Source of the DNA: Solidesulfovibrio sp.
Lineage (GTDB): Bacteria; Desulfobacterota; Desulfovibrionia; Desulfovibrionales; Desulfovibrionaceae
Length of the DNA stretch: 64,000 bases
Assembly: GCF_029978005.1 (NCBI RefSeq)
Contig: NZ_JARKOZ010000044.1
Coordinates: forward strand, 1-64,000
Reading direction: 5' to 3'
Shown: positions 27,189 through 34,861 of the stretch, in pieces
Layout of the letters: each line of letters opens with the position of its first letter
How positions within the stretch are numbered: the stretch's first letter is position 1
Translations under genes and position numbers: made by a program
Notes under the pieces: generated by a model
What the model was told of the DNA's origin: nothing
The model's input: only the letters and a program-made list of their open reading frames with translations
The model's database searches: none

Positions 27189-27805
27189 CACCACACCCCC
27201 ATGAGGTAGACCACGGAAAAGACGCCGATCCAGACGACGTCGAGGAAATGCCAGAACATGCCAAGACGCGTGAGCCGCCCCATGACCGGCGCGGTCAGGC
27301 CCTTGGTCGCGACCTGGAACAGCATGACCGCCAGCCAGACGAGGCCGCAGGTCACGTGCGCGCCGTGGGTCCCGACCAGGGTGAAGAAGGCGGAGAGAAA
27401 GGCGCTGCGCTGGGGGCCGGCCCCCTCGCTTATGAGCTGCGTGAACTCCCGCAGTTCCATGGACACGAAGCCGAGTCCGAGGAGCAGGGTGAGCGTCAGG
27501 CCGACCATGGCCTGGCGGGCGTTGCCGGCCGGCATGGCCGTCATGGTCAGGCCGTAGGCGGCGCTGCTGCAAAGCAGCAGCATGGTCTCGATCAGGACGA
27601 AGGACAGGTCGAACAGGTCCTTGCCCGTGGGCCCGCCCGCGAAATTGCGGGAGAGCACCACATAGGTCGCGAACAGGGCCGCGAAAAGGACCAGGTCGCT
27701 CATGAGGTAGATCCAGAAGCCCAGCGACCGGATGGGCTCCATGTCGTGGTGCTCCGGATGCCCGGCCACGATTTCCTGGGTATGCACGGCTTCGACCGCC
27801 ATCAT
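27188..27805 (-). CDS. cyoC: Cytochrome bo3 quinol oxidase subunit III
   Basis: Heme-copper oxidase subunit III of 205 aa with five helices, the quinol-oxidase length rather than the seven-helix form. Signatures are GFWIYLMSDLVLFAALFATY near residue 30, the conserved Glu in FVLIETMLLLCSS and LVGTHGAHVTCGLVWL. GGAGGTGAC precedes the ATG pair at 27805/27802. It is 39 bases downstream of cyoB. Confidence 0.92.
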   Translation of the reverse strand: MMAVEAVHTQEIVAGHPEHHDMEPIRSLGFWIYLMSDLVLFAALFATYVVLSRNFAGGPTGKDLFDLSFVLIETMLLLCSSAAYGLTMTAMPAGNARQAMVGLTLTLLLGLGFVSMELREFTQLISEGAGPQRSAFLSAFFTLVGTHGAHVTCGLVWLAVMLFQVATKGLTAPVMGRLTRLGMFWHFLDVVWIGVFSVVYLMGVW

Positions 27806-27844
27806 GTCACCTCCCGCGCGGCATTCGCGTGGATGTTCGAAAGC

Positions 27845-29827
27845 TCAGGACCGGCCGGCTGCGGCCAGGCGCTTGAAGTACAGGTCCTCGATGCGCGCCA
27901 CCTCGGCGGCCGGGATGATCTCCGTCGTGTCGTCGTTCATGGACCGGGCCACGACCACGGCCAAAAGGCCCAGGAAGCCGGCGACGGCCAGCCACCAGAT
28001 GTGCCAGATCATGGCGAAGCCGAAGAGGAAGGCCAGGATGCCCAGCAGAAAGCCATGGGCGCAGTTTTTGGGCATCTCGATGGCCTCGTAGGCGGCGGGC
28101 GGCCTGAAGGCCTCGCCGCGCTGCTTCATGTCCCAGAAGGCGTCGATGTCGCGCACCGTGGGGATCACGGCGAAGTTGTAGGGGGCCGGCGGCGAGTGGG
28201 TGGCCCATTCCAGGGTGCGGCCGTCCCAGGGATCGCCCGAGACGTCCCGGTTGGCCTCGCGGTTTATAAAGCTCACCAGAAGCTGCACGAGCATGCAGCC
28301 GATGCCGCAGGCGATGATGAGGGTGCCGAGGCCCGCCGCGATGAGGTAGGGCTGCCAGTCCGGGTTGTCGTAGTGCTGCATGCGTCGGGGCATGCCCATG
28401 AAGCCCAGCATGTAAAGCGGCACGAAGGCCAGGTAGAAGCCGACCAGCCAGCACCAGAAGGAGCGCTTGCCCCAGGTCTCGTCCAGCTTGAAGCCGACGG
28501 CCTTGGGGAACCAGTAGGCGTAGCCGGCCAGGAAGCCGAAGAGCGTGCCGGGCACGAGCATGTTGTGGAAGTGGGCGATGAGGAAGAGGCTGTTGTGCAG
28601 CACATAGTCCGCCGGCGGGATCGACAGCAGCACGCCGGCCAGCCCGCCGAGGACGAAGGTGGTCAGGAAGCCGATGGTCCACAGCATGGGCGTGGTCAGG
28701 CTCACCCGGCCCTTGTACATGGTGAACAGCCAGTTGAAGACCTTCACCCCGGTGGGGACGGCGATGAGCATGGTGGAGATGCCGAAGGCGATGTTGACGC
28801 CGGCGCTCGCGCCCATGGTGAAGAAGTGGTGCACCCACACGGCGAAGGACAGGAACATGATGGCGGCCGTGGCGTAGACCAGCGAGGTGTAGCCGAAGAG
28901 CTTCTTGCGGGAAAACGTGCTTACCACCTCGGAAAAGATGCCGAAGGCCGGCAGGATGACGATGTAGACCTCGGGATGGCCCCAGGTCCAGAAGAGGTTG
29001 GCGTACATCATCATGTTGCCGCCGAGGTCGTTGCTGAAGAAGTGGAAGCCCAGGTAGCGGTCGAGGCTGACCAGGGCCAGGGCGGCGGTCAGCACCGGGA
29101 AGGAGAAGATGACGAGCACGTTGGTGAAGACCGTGGTCCAGGTGAAAAGCGGCAGGCGCATGAGCGTCATGCCCGGGGCGCGCATGGTGAGCACCGTGAC
29201 CAGGAAGTTGACGCCGCTAAGAAGCGTGCCGAGGCCCGCGATCTGCAACGACCAGATCCAGTAGTCCACGCCCGTGTCCGGGCTGTACTCGAGTTCCGTC
29301 AGGGGCGAGTAGCCGGACCAGCCGGCTTTGGAGAATTCGCCCACGCCGAGCGACACCATGACGAGCAGGGCCCCGGCCACGGACAGCCACAGGCTCACCG
29401 CGTTGAGGAAGGGGAAGGCCACGTCGCGGGCCCCGATCTGCTGCGGCACCACGATGTTCATGAGCCCGGCCAGGAACGGCATGGCCATAAAGAGGATCAT
29501 GATGGTGCCGTGGGCGCTGAACACCTGGTTGAAATGGTCCGGCGGCAGGAAGCCCTGGGACGCGCCCATGGCCATGGCCTGCTGGGCGCGCATCATGAGC
29601 GCGTCGGCGAAGCCGCGCAGCAGCATGACCAGGGCCAGGATGATGTACATGATCCCGATCTTCTTGTGGTCCACGGAGGTGAGCCACTCCTTCCACAGCA
29701 CCGGCCATTGGCGGAAGTAGGTGATCAGCCCCAGCACGGCCGCGCCGGCCAGGACGGAACCGACCACGGCGCCCATGACGATGGGGTCATGGTAGGGAAT
29801 CGCGGAAAGGGTCAGTTTTCCAAACAT
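27845..29827 (-). CDS. cyoB: Cytochrome bo3 quinol oxidase subunit I
   Basis: Catalytic heme-copper subunit of 660 aa. All metal ligands can be placed: the low-spin heme His in [17 protein letters not shown], the CuB His with the cross-linked Tyr in [12 protein letters not shown], the two CuB His in [10 protein letters not shown], and the heme o3 and low-spin heme His pair in [12 protein letters not shown]. The presence of Glu in GHPEVY marks an A-family enzyme with a D-channel. It is a proton-pumping terminal oxidase that reduces O2 to water. GGAG precedes the ATG. An 82-base spacer plus stem-loop separates it from cyoA. Confidence 0.95.
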   Translation of the reverse strand: MFGKLTLSAIPYHDPIVMGAVVGSVLAGAAVLGLITYFRQWPVLWKEWLTSVDHKKIGIMYIILALVMLLRGFADALMMRAQQAMAMGASQGFLPPDHFNQVFSAHGTIMILFMAMPFLAGLMNIVVPQQIGARDVAFPFLNAVSLWLSVAGALLVMVSLGVGEFSKAGWSGYSPLTELEYSPDTGVDYWIWSLQIAGLGTLLSGVNFLVTVLTMRAPGMTLMRLPLFTWTTVFTNVLVIFSFPVLTAALALVSLDRYLGFHFFSNDLGGNMMMYANLFWTWGHPEVYIVILPAFGIFSEVVSTFSRKKLFGYTSLVYATAAIMFLSFAVWVHHFFTMGASAGVNIAFGISTMLIAVPTGVKVFNWLFTMYKGRVSLTTPMLWTIGFLTTFVLGGLAGVLLSIPPADYVLHNSLFLIAHFHNMLVPGTLFGFLAGYAYWFPKAVGFKLDETWGKRSFWCWLVGFYLAFVPLYMLGFMGMPRRMQHYDNPDWQPYLIAAGLGTLIIACGIGCMLVQLLVSFINREANRDVSGDPWDGRTLEWATHSPPAPYNFAVIPTVRDIDAFWDMKQRGEAFRPPAAYEAIEMPKNCAHGFLLGILAFLFGFAMIWHIWWLAVAGFLGLLAVVVARSMNDDTTEIIPAAEVARIEDLYFKRLAAAGRS

Positions 29828-29914
29828 CGCGTCGCTCCTGCGTGTCGCCGTATTCCGTTTTCCTTGCGAAAGGGAGGGCAGTAAAGCTGTAATGAATCGC
29901 CGGTGTTTTCTGTT

Positions 29915-29944
29915 TTGAAGACATGACTCATGTCATGCCTTCAA
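29915..29944. promoter_or_regulatory. Long stem-loop between cyoA and cyoB
   Basis: The 30-base symmetric structure is TTGAAG-n-CATGAC-TCAT-GTCATG-n-CTTCAA. It starts 7 bases after the cyoA stop. Neither strand has a T-run beyond it, so it is not a normal terminator. It could be an mRNA processing or stability element that adjusts cyoA:cyoB ratios, or a regulator dyad. Confidence 0.45.
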
Positions 29945-29951
29945 GCTGGAA

Positions 29952-30869
29952 TCACGGGTGGCCGTGTCCGGTTTGGGCCTGGCCGGCGTGGCCCTGGCCG
30001 GGCCCGCCGCCGGGAACCTTGTCCAGGGGGCTGTAGAGATTGAGGATGTATTCGAACATGTCGGGCGAGACCGAGGAAAAGTAGGTCACGGGATCGCCGG
30101 AGCTGGGCTTGCGCAGCTGCTCGAACCGGGCCGGGTCCAGGGTGTTGGGCGATTTTTTGACCTCGCGCGTCCAGGCCTCGAACTGCTCCGGGGACAGCGC
30201 CTTGGCCGCGAAGAACATGGTCGGGTAGCCCGCGCCGCTGAACTGCTGGTTGTGGCCGGCGTAGACGCCCGGCTCGTCGGCCAGCAGGTGCAGGCGGGTG
30301 CGCATGCCGGCCATGGCGTAGATCTGGCTGCCGAGCTGGGGGATGAAGAACGAGGTCATGACCGTGTCCGAGGTGAGCTGGAAGGACAGCGGCGTCCTGG
30401 CCGGAAAGGCCAGCTCGTTGACCACGGCGATGCCCTGCTCGGGGTAGATGAACAGCCACTTCCAGTCCAGGCTGACCACGTCCACCCTGAACTGGGCCGC
30501 GGCCGGGTCGATGGGCTTGTACGGGTCGAGGCGGTGGGTGTAGCGCCAGACCAGGACCGAGAGGATGAGCACGATGACCAGCGGGATGCACCACATGACC
30601 GCTTCGATCTTCCCCGAATGGCTCCACTCGGGCTCGTAGGCGGCCTTGGTGTTGGAGGCCCGGTACTTGAGGGGGAACCAGACGGACATGACGATGACCG
30701 GCAGGACCACGAGGAGCATGAGGACGAAGGCGGTCAGGATGAGGAAGCGTTCCGATTCGCCGATGGGTCCCTTGGGATTGAGCAGGACCAGTTCGCTGCA
30801 TCCCTGAAGGAAGGTCGCGGCGCAAAGCAACGTCAGGACGACGCAGGCGAAAGAGAGTTTTCTGGCCAT
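29952..30869 (-). CDS. cyoA: Cytochrome bo3 quinol oxidase subunit II
   Basis: Lipoprotein subunit of 305 aa. The signal peptide ends at lipobox LQGC with acylated Cys24, and two membrane helices (about 40-62 and 85-108) precede a periplasmic cupredoxin domain. The CuA ligand set of cytochrome c oxidases is missing; the equivalent stretch reads YAGHNQQFSGAGYPTM with no cysteine. Electrons therefore come from quinol, not cytochrome c. A His/Gly-rich C-terminal tail is unusual. It is first in the operon cyoABCD-cyoE. Confidence 0.93.
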   Translation of the reverse strand: MARKLSFACVVLTLLCAATFLQGCSELVLLNPKGPIGESERFLILTAFVLMLLVVLPVIVMSVWFPLKYRASNTKAAYEPEWSHSGKIEAVMWCIPLVIVLILSVLVWRYTHRLDPYKPIDPAAAQFRVDVVSLDWKWLFIYPEQGIAVVNELAFPARTPLSFQLTSDTVMTSFFIPQLGSQIYAMAGMRTRLHLLADEPGVYAGHNQQFSGAGYPTMFFAAKALSPEQFEAWTREVKKSPNTLDPARFEQLRKPSSGDPVTYFSSVSPDMFEYILNLYSPLDKVPGGGPGQGHAGQAQTGHGHP

Positions 30870-30918
30870 TTACCTACCTCGGCGTAAGGGGAATATGCTG
30901 GCTCTGACCTTGTTTGAT

Positions 30919-30947
30919 TGTCTACGTTTTTCAGGGGTTGCTGTCAA
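30919..30947 (-). promoter_or_regulatory. Putative sigma-70 promoter of the cyo operon
   Basis: Read on the minus strand, a consensus TTGACA (30947-30942) is followed after exactly 17 bases by TAGACA (30924-30919). This places a start about 40 bases upstream of the cyoA ATG. The -35 is perfect and the -10 poor, which would fit an activator-dependent promoter. I found no FNR or ArcA-like box. Confidence 0.45.
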
Positions 30948-31136
30948 CGGCGGGCCGTCTTTCGGATGGAGCCGCGGGCGGACCGGCTTTTCGGCGACCG
31001 GGACCGGGCCAAGGATCGGGACAGCCATTTGGAGGATCGGATATTTCATCGCCCCGCGCCATGGGGTATCGGACCGCTTTGCTCGCCCCCGGAAGCGGCG
31101 GGCGGGAACCGATTCCTCCAGACAAGGAGCCTTTCG

Positions 31137-32339
31137 ATGCTGTACAGGAAAATGCCCCAAACCGGAGACGAGCTTTCCATCCTGGGATTCGGCTGCATGC
31201 GCCTGCCCATGGCGGACGGCAGGATCGACAAGGCGCGCGCCGTCGCCCAGATCCGCGAATCCATCGACAAGGGCGTCAACTACATGGACACGGCCTGGCC
31301 CTACCATCAGGGCGAGAGCGAGCCCCTGCTCGGCCGGGCGCTGCGCGACGGCTACCGGGAACGGGTGCGGGTGGCCACCAAGCTGCCGGCCTGGCTGGTG
31401 CAAACCCGCGACGACATGGACCGCTACCTCGACGCCCAGCTCGAACGCCTGGGCACCGACCACATCGACTATTATCTGGTCCATTCCCTGGACGGCGGCT
31501 CCTGGGACCGCGTCGCGACCCTCGGCGTGCGGGAGTTCCTGGACAAGGCCCGGGAAGACGGGCGCATCGTCAACGCCGGCTTCTCCTTCCACGGCCTGTC
31601 CGAGGACTTCACCCGCATCGTGGACGCCTATCCCTGGATCTTCTGCCAGATCCAGTACAACTACCTGGACCAGGAATACCAGGCCGGCACGAAGGGCTTG
31701 CGCTACGCCGCCTCCAAGGGGCTGGGCGTGGTGGTCATGGAGCCCCTGCGCGGCGGCAACCTGGGCCTGCCCACGCCGCCCCCGGACGTGGCCGCCATCT
31801 GGGGCGAGGCCGCTTCCTCGCGCGCCCCGGTGGAATGGGCCCTGCGCTGGGTCTGGGACCATCCCGAGGTCACGGTGGTGCTCTCGGGCATGAACGAGGA
31901 GTCCCACATCGCCCAGAACCTGGCCGTGGCGGCCGAGGCTCGGGCCGGCTCCCTGACCGGGGCCGAACTGGCCCTGGTGGACCGGGCCGCGCGCAAGTAC
32001 AAGGAACTCATGCAGGTGGGCTGCACGGGCTGCGGCTACTGCATGCCCTGTCCGGCCGGCGTCCAGATCCCCAAGTGCTTCGACTTCTACAACAAGATGC
32101 ACATGTTCGGGAATGTGGAAGAGGCCCGGTTCATCTACACCGGCTTCATGTCCGGCATCACCAGCGGCGAGCGGGGCTTCGCCTCCCAGTGCGTGGCCTG
32201 CGGCAGCTGCCTGGAGAAATGCCCCCAGGGAATCGCCATTCCGGATTGCCTGGAAAAGGTCGCCGCCGAGATGGAAGGGGAGGACCTCGAGGCGCGCCTG
32301 GAGGCGTTCAGGAAGATGTTCGCGACCGGGCTTGAGTAG
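31137..32339 (+). CDS. Aldo/keto reductase with C-terminal 2x[4Fe-4S] ferredoxin domain
   Basis: Protein of 400 aa. Residues 1-290 form the aldo/keto reductase barrel, with tetrad residues in YMDTAWPYHQ (Asp, Tyr), VATKLP (Lys) and YYLVHSL (His). The C-terminal 110 residues hold a ferredoxin-like domain with CTGCGYCMPCPAG and CVACGSCLEKCPQ. The fused iron-sulfur form is common in strict anaerobes and may use ferredoxin instead of, or besides, NAD(P)H. AAGGAG precedes the ATG. It is divergent from cyo and has its own double terminator. The substrate is unknown. Confidence 0.9.
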   Translation: MLYRKMPQTGDELSILGFGCMRLPMADGRIDKARAVAQIRESIDKGVNYMDTAWPYHQGESEPLLGRALRDGYRERVRVATKLPAWLVQTRDDMDRYLDAQLERLGTDHIDYYLVHSLDGGSWDRVATLGVREFLDKAREDGRIVNAGFSFHGLSEDFTRIVDAYPWIFCQIQYNYLDQEYQAGTKGLRYAASKGLGVVVMEPLRGGNLGLPTPPPDVAAIWGEAASSRAPVEWALRWVWDHPEVTVVLSGMNEESHIAQNLAVAAEARAGSLTGAELALVDRAARKYKELMQVGCTGCGYCMPCPAGVQIPKCFDFYNKMHMFGNVEEARFIYTGFMSGITSGERGFASQCVACGSCLEKCPQGIAIPDCLEKVAAEMEGEDLEARLEAFRKMFATGLE

Positions 32340-32362
32340 CCGCCGGTCTTTGCGCGAAATCC

Positions 32363-32436
32363 GCCGGCCGCCGCGTCAGGGGCGGCCGGCGTCGTGGGAG
32401 CGCCCCGGGCGAGGGCCGTCGCCCGGGGCGCTTTTT
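32363..32436 (+). terminator. Tandem hairpin terminator after the aldo/keto reductase
   Basis: GCCGGCCGCC/GGCGGCCGGC forms a first stem. AGCGCCCCGGGCGA/TCGCCCGGGGCGCT (32399-32412 with 32419-32432, 14 bp, perfect) is followed by TTTTT and is the working terminator. Confidence 0.85.
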
Positions 32437-32444
32437 CGGGCGCG

Positions 32445-33428
32445 TCAGCGGGCGGCGGCGCAAACCGCGTCCGGCTCGGGCAGGTCGGCCCGGTCGGCTT
32501 CCCCCGGTCCGCGGCCCGGTCCGCGGCCGCGAACGTATTGTCGGGGCGAGCAGCCCATGACCCGCTTGAAGGCCGTGCCGAAGGCGCTTTCCGAGGCGTA
32601 GCCGCAAAGGGCGGCGACGGCGGCCACGGAATCGGCGGAATGCGCGAGCCTGTCCCCGGCCAGCAGCATGCGCCAGCGCGTCAGGTAGTCCATGGCCGAC
32701 GCGCCGACCGTCTCCTTGAAGCGCTGGGCGAAGGTCGAGCGCGACATGCCGACGCGCGCCGCCAGTTCCCCCAGGGTGAAGGGATGGGCCGGATCGGCGT
32801 GCATGGCGGCAAGGGCCTGGCCGATGCGCCCGTCGGCCAGGCCGTGCAGCCAGCCCGCGCCCCGGTGGGAAACGTCCGCCAGGTGCCGTCGCAGGACCTG
32901 GACCAGCATCATGTGGGCGAGGTGGCGCACAAGCAGGTCGCCGCCCGGCAGCCCTTCGCGCAGCTCCTCCATCATCCGCTCCACGCCCCAGCGCAGGGCC
33001 GCCTTGCCCGGCGCGTCACGGATGCGGACCACGGGCGGCAGCAGGCCCAGCAGGAGATCGGCGTGCCTGTCGGCCAGGATGAAGCGGCAGCTGACCAGAA
33101 AGCAGTCGCCGCCGCCGCCGTAGGCGGTGATGCCGCCGTTTGGCGACTGGCCGAAGACCTCCCTGGCCTCGGCCGGGGGCGCGTCCAGGTCGCTGGCCAG
33201 GCGGAAGGGACGCCCCCGCGGCAGAAGGAAGGCGTCCCCGGTCCGCAGCCGGGTCGCCTCGGCCACGTCCTCGACCACGAGCAGGCACTCGCCGGTGACC
33301 ACGGCCCCGCACTTGATGCTTCCCGGCTGGGCCGGGAACCGAACCGACCACCGGCCCCCGGCGTCGAACCCGGCGGAAAGGGTGTTGCGCGGCCGCAGCA
33401 GCGCGAGCATGTCGGAAAGGGGATCCAT
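32445..33428 (-). CDS. AraC-family transcription regulator with cupin-type sensor
   Basis: Regulator of 327 aa. The N-terminal part, about 185 residues with LLPRGRPFRL and CFLVSCRFIL, is of the AraC-binding cupin_6 type. The C-terminal 100 residues are the double helix-turn-helix: LGELAARVGMSRSTFAQRFK, then VAAVAALCGYASESAFGTAF and the closing CSPRQYVRG. It is transcribed divergently from the SDR gene, 136 bases away, so that gene is the likely target. Members of this group often answer to aldehydes or redox stress; that is inference only. Confidence 0.9.
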   Translation of the reverse strand: MDPLSDMLALLRPRNTLSAGFDAGGRWSVRFPAQPGSIKCGAVVTGECLLVVEDVAEATRLRTGDAFLLPRGRPFRLASDLDAPPAEAREVFGQSPNGGITAYGGGGDCFLVSCRFILADRHADLLLGLLPPVVRIRDAPGKAALRWGVERMMEELREGLPGGDLLVRHLAHMMLVQVLRRHLADVSHRGAGWLHGLADGRIGQALAAMHADPAHPFTLGELAARVGMSRSTFAQRFKETVGASAMDYLTRWRMLLAGDRLAHSADSVAAVAALCGYASESAFGTAFKRVMGCSPRQYVRGRGPGRGPGEADRADLPEPDAVCAAAR

Positions 33429-33564
33429 AGCGGCCTCCGGACGATCGCGAGAATAATACAGACTCTATGGCATGGATCGTACGCCGGCAATGGCCTATCC
33501 GAGGATGGCGGGGCGGGAAAACCGGCCTCGCGTCAACGGAGCAAGACACCAAGGAGGCATCGCG

Positions 33565-34461
33565 ATGCGAGTTTTCGTCACCGGAGCCACGGGCTTCGTC
33601 GGATCGGCCGTCGTCCGGGAACTTATCGAGGCCGGTCACCAGGTGGTGGGCCTGGCCCGTTCGCAAGCGGCGGCCCGGGCGCTCGTGGCCGCCGGCGCGC
33701 AGGCGCACGACGGCTCCCTCGAGGAACTGGAAAGCCTGCGCCGTGGCGCGGCCGCCGCCGACGGCGTGATCCACACGGCCTTCATCCACGACTTCAGGAA
33801 ATTCAAGGACAATTGCGAGACCGACCGGCGCGCCGTCACGGCCCTGTGCGAGGCCCTGGCCGGCTCCGGCCGGCCCCTGGTCGTGACCTCGGCCCTCGGG
33901 ATACTGCCCCAGGGCCGCCTGGCCACCGAAGACACGGAGCCGGCCTCGGGAGCGGCTTCCCCTCTCCGTGCGCCCACGGAGGCGGCGGCCCGGGCCGCCG
34001 CCGTTGCCGGCGCCAGCGTGTCGCTGGTGCGCCTGGCGCCGACGGTCCACGGCGACGGGGACCACGGCTTCGTGCCCCTGCTCGTCGATTTGGCCCGGCG
34101 CACGGGCGTTTCGGCCTATGTGGGCGACGGGGAAAACCGTTGGCCGGCCGTGCACCGCCTCGACGCCGCCCGTCTTTTTCGGCTCGTCCTGGAGGCGGGC
34201 GCGCCCCGGCCGGTCTGCCACGCCGTGGCCGAGGAAGGGGTGGCGTTTCGCGACATCGCCGGCGTGATCGGCCGCCGTCTCGGTCTTCCGGTCACGGCCC
34301 TCTCCGCGCCGGAGGCGACCGGACATTTCGGCTGGTTCGCCCCGTTCGCGGCCATGGACATCCCGGCCTCGAGCCGGCGCACCCGGGAATGGCTGGGCTG
34401 GCAGCCGACCGGTTCCGGGCTCATCGAGGACCTGGATCGGCCGGGCTATTTCGCACGCTGA
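33565..34461 (+). CDS. Atypical extended SDR / NAD(P)-dependent epimerase-like protein
   Basis: Protein of 298 aa with the extended-SDR nucleotide motif GATGFVGS at residues 7-14 and a C-terminal half ending in the WLGWQPTGSGLIEDL motif. The usual YxxxK is absent: where SPYGRSK is expected it reads SPLRAPTE. This Arg/Glu variant is known in an atypical SDR subgroup, so it is probably still a dinucleotide enzyme, with altered chemistry. I start at ATG 33565 because AAGGAGG precedes it; the frame opens earlier at 33472. It is likely controlled by the divergent AraC regulator. Confidence 0.85.
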   Translation: MRVFVTGATGFVGSAVVRELIEAGHQVVGLARSQAAARALVAAGAQAHDGSLEELESLRRGAAAADGVIHTAFIHDFRKFKDNCETDRRAVTALCEALAGSGRPLVVTSALGILPQGRLATEDTEPASGAASPLRAPTEAAARAAAVAGASVSLVRLAPTVHGDGDHGFVPLLVDLARRTGVSAYVGDGENRWPAVHRLDAARLFRLVLEAGAPRPVCHAVAEEGVAFRDIAGVIGRRLGLPVTALSAPEATGHFGWFAPFAAMDIPASSRRTREWLGWQPTGSGLIEDLDRPGYFAR

Positions 34462-34569
34462 ACGAGGACCGAGCCCGGCCCGCCAGGTTCGCTGACCGCG
34501 ACGGAACCGGAGCCTGCCGGCAAGCGAAGCGCCTTGCGCGACAAGCCCGTGACGACCGAAAAAGAGGCA

Positions 34570-34607
34570 GGGATCAGGCCGAAACAGCCTGATCCCTTTG
34601 CGTTTTT
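34570..34607 (+). terminator. Rho-independent terminator after the SDR gene
   Basis: The 10-bp perfect stem GGGATCAGGC/GCCTGATCCC (34570-34579 with 34587-34596) is followed by TTTGCGTTTTTG. Confidence 0.85.
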
Positions 34608-34608
34608 G

Positions 34609-34655
34609 TTGGTGCGCCGGCAGGATTCAGACCCGCGATCTTGGATGCGTCGTGT
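34609..34655 (-). pseudogene. Degenerate tRNA 3' half (left remnant)
   Basis: The minus strand reads GCGGG-TCTGAAT-CCTGC as a T-arm, then CGGCGC and ACCA. The T-loop should be TTCGAAT, the acceptor strand is one base short, and no D-arm or matching 5' acceptor lies upstream. It is therefore a remnant, not a functional tRNA. Half-tRNAs of this kind are usual footprints of site-specific integration. Confidence 0.55.
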
Positions 34656-34861
34656 CGGGAATCGCCACGTGTTTCCCTGCTGCTGCAGTAAGGAGATTGT
34701 CAGGTGGCGCGGCTATGATCGTCCGTCAAGCGTGTGAAGCGCCGTTGCGACAGGCCGGCCCCGGCGAGAGGCGGAAATGAAGCCTCGACCCTGTTGCGTC
34801 CATTCTGTATGGAAGAAACGACCCCAAGCCCCAAGCGGGGATCGCCTGGAAAGGTGCTTAC

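Larger units (their letters stand above)
34462..34861. other. Intergenic region carrying a terminator and a tRNA remnant
   Basis: 400 bases without a credible gene. It holds the SDR-gene terminator, a degenerate tRNA 3' end in reverse orientation (both listed separately) and the leader of the following regulator. The short frames here are by-products of the tRNA sequence. Confidence 0.7.

Noticed and set aside
27248-29884. An 878-codon plus-strand frame opposite cyoB/cyoC
   Set aside because: It is a mirror of a recognised oxidase gene and its composition is an His/Gln/Glu-rich artefact.
29952-30869. Cytochrome c oxidase subunit II
   Set aside because: There is no CuA cysteine/histidine set, so the quinol type is assigned.
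33423-33476. Inverted ATCCATAG/CTATGG repeat between the AraC and SDR genes
   Set aside because: It is short, imperfect and overlaps the AraC start codon, so it is not convincing as an operator.
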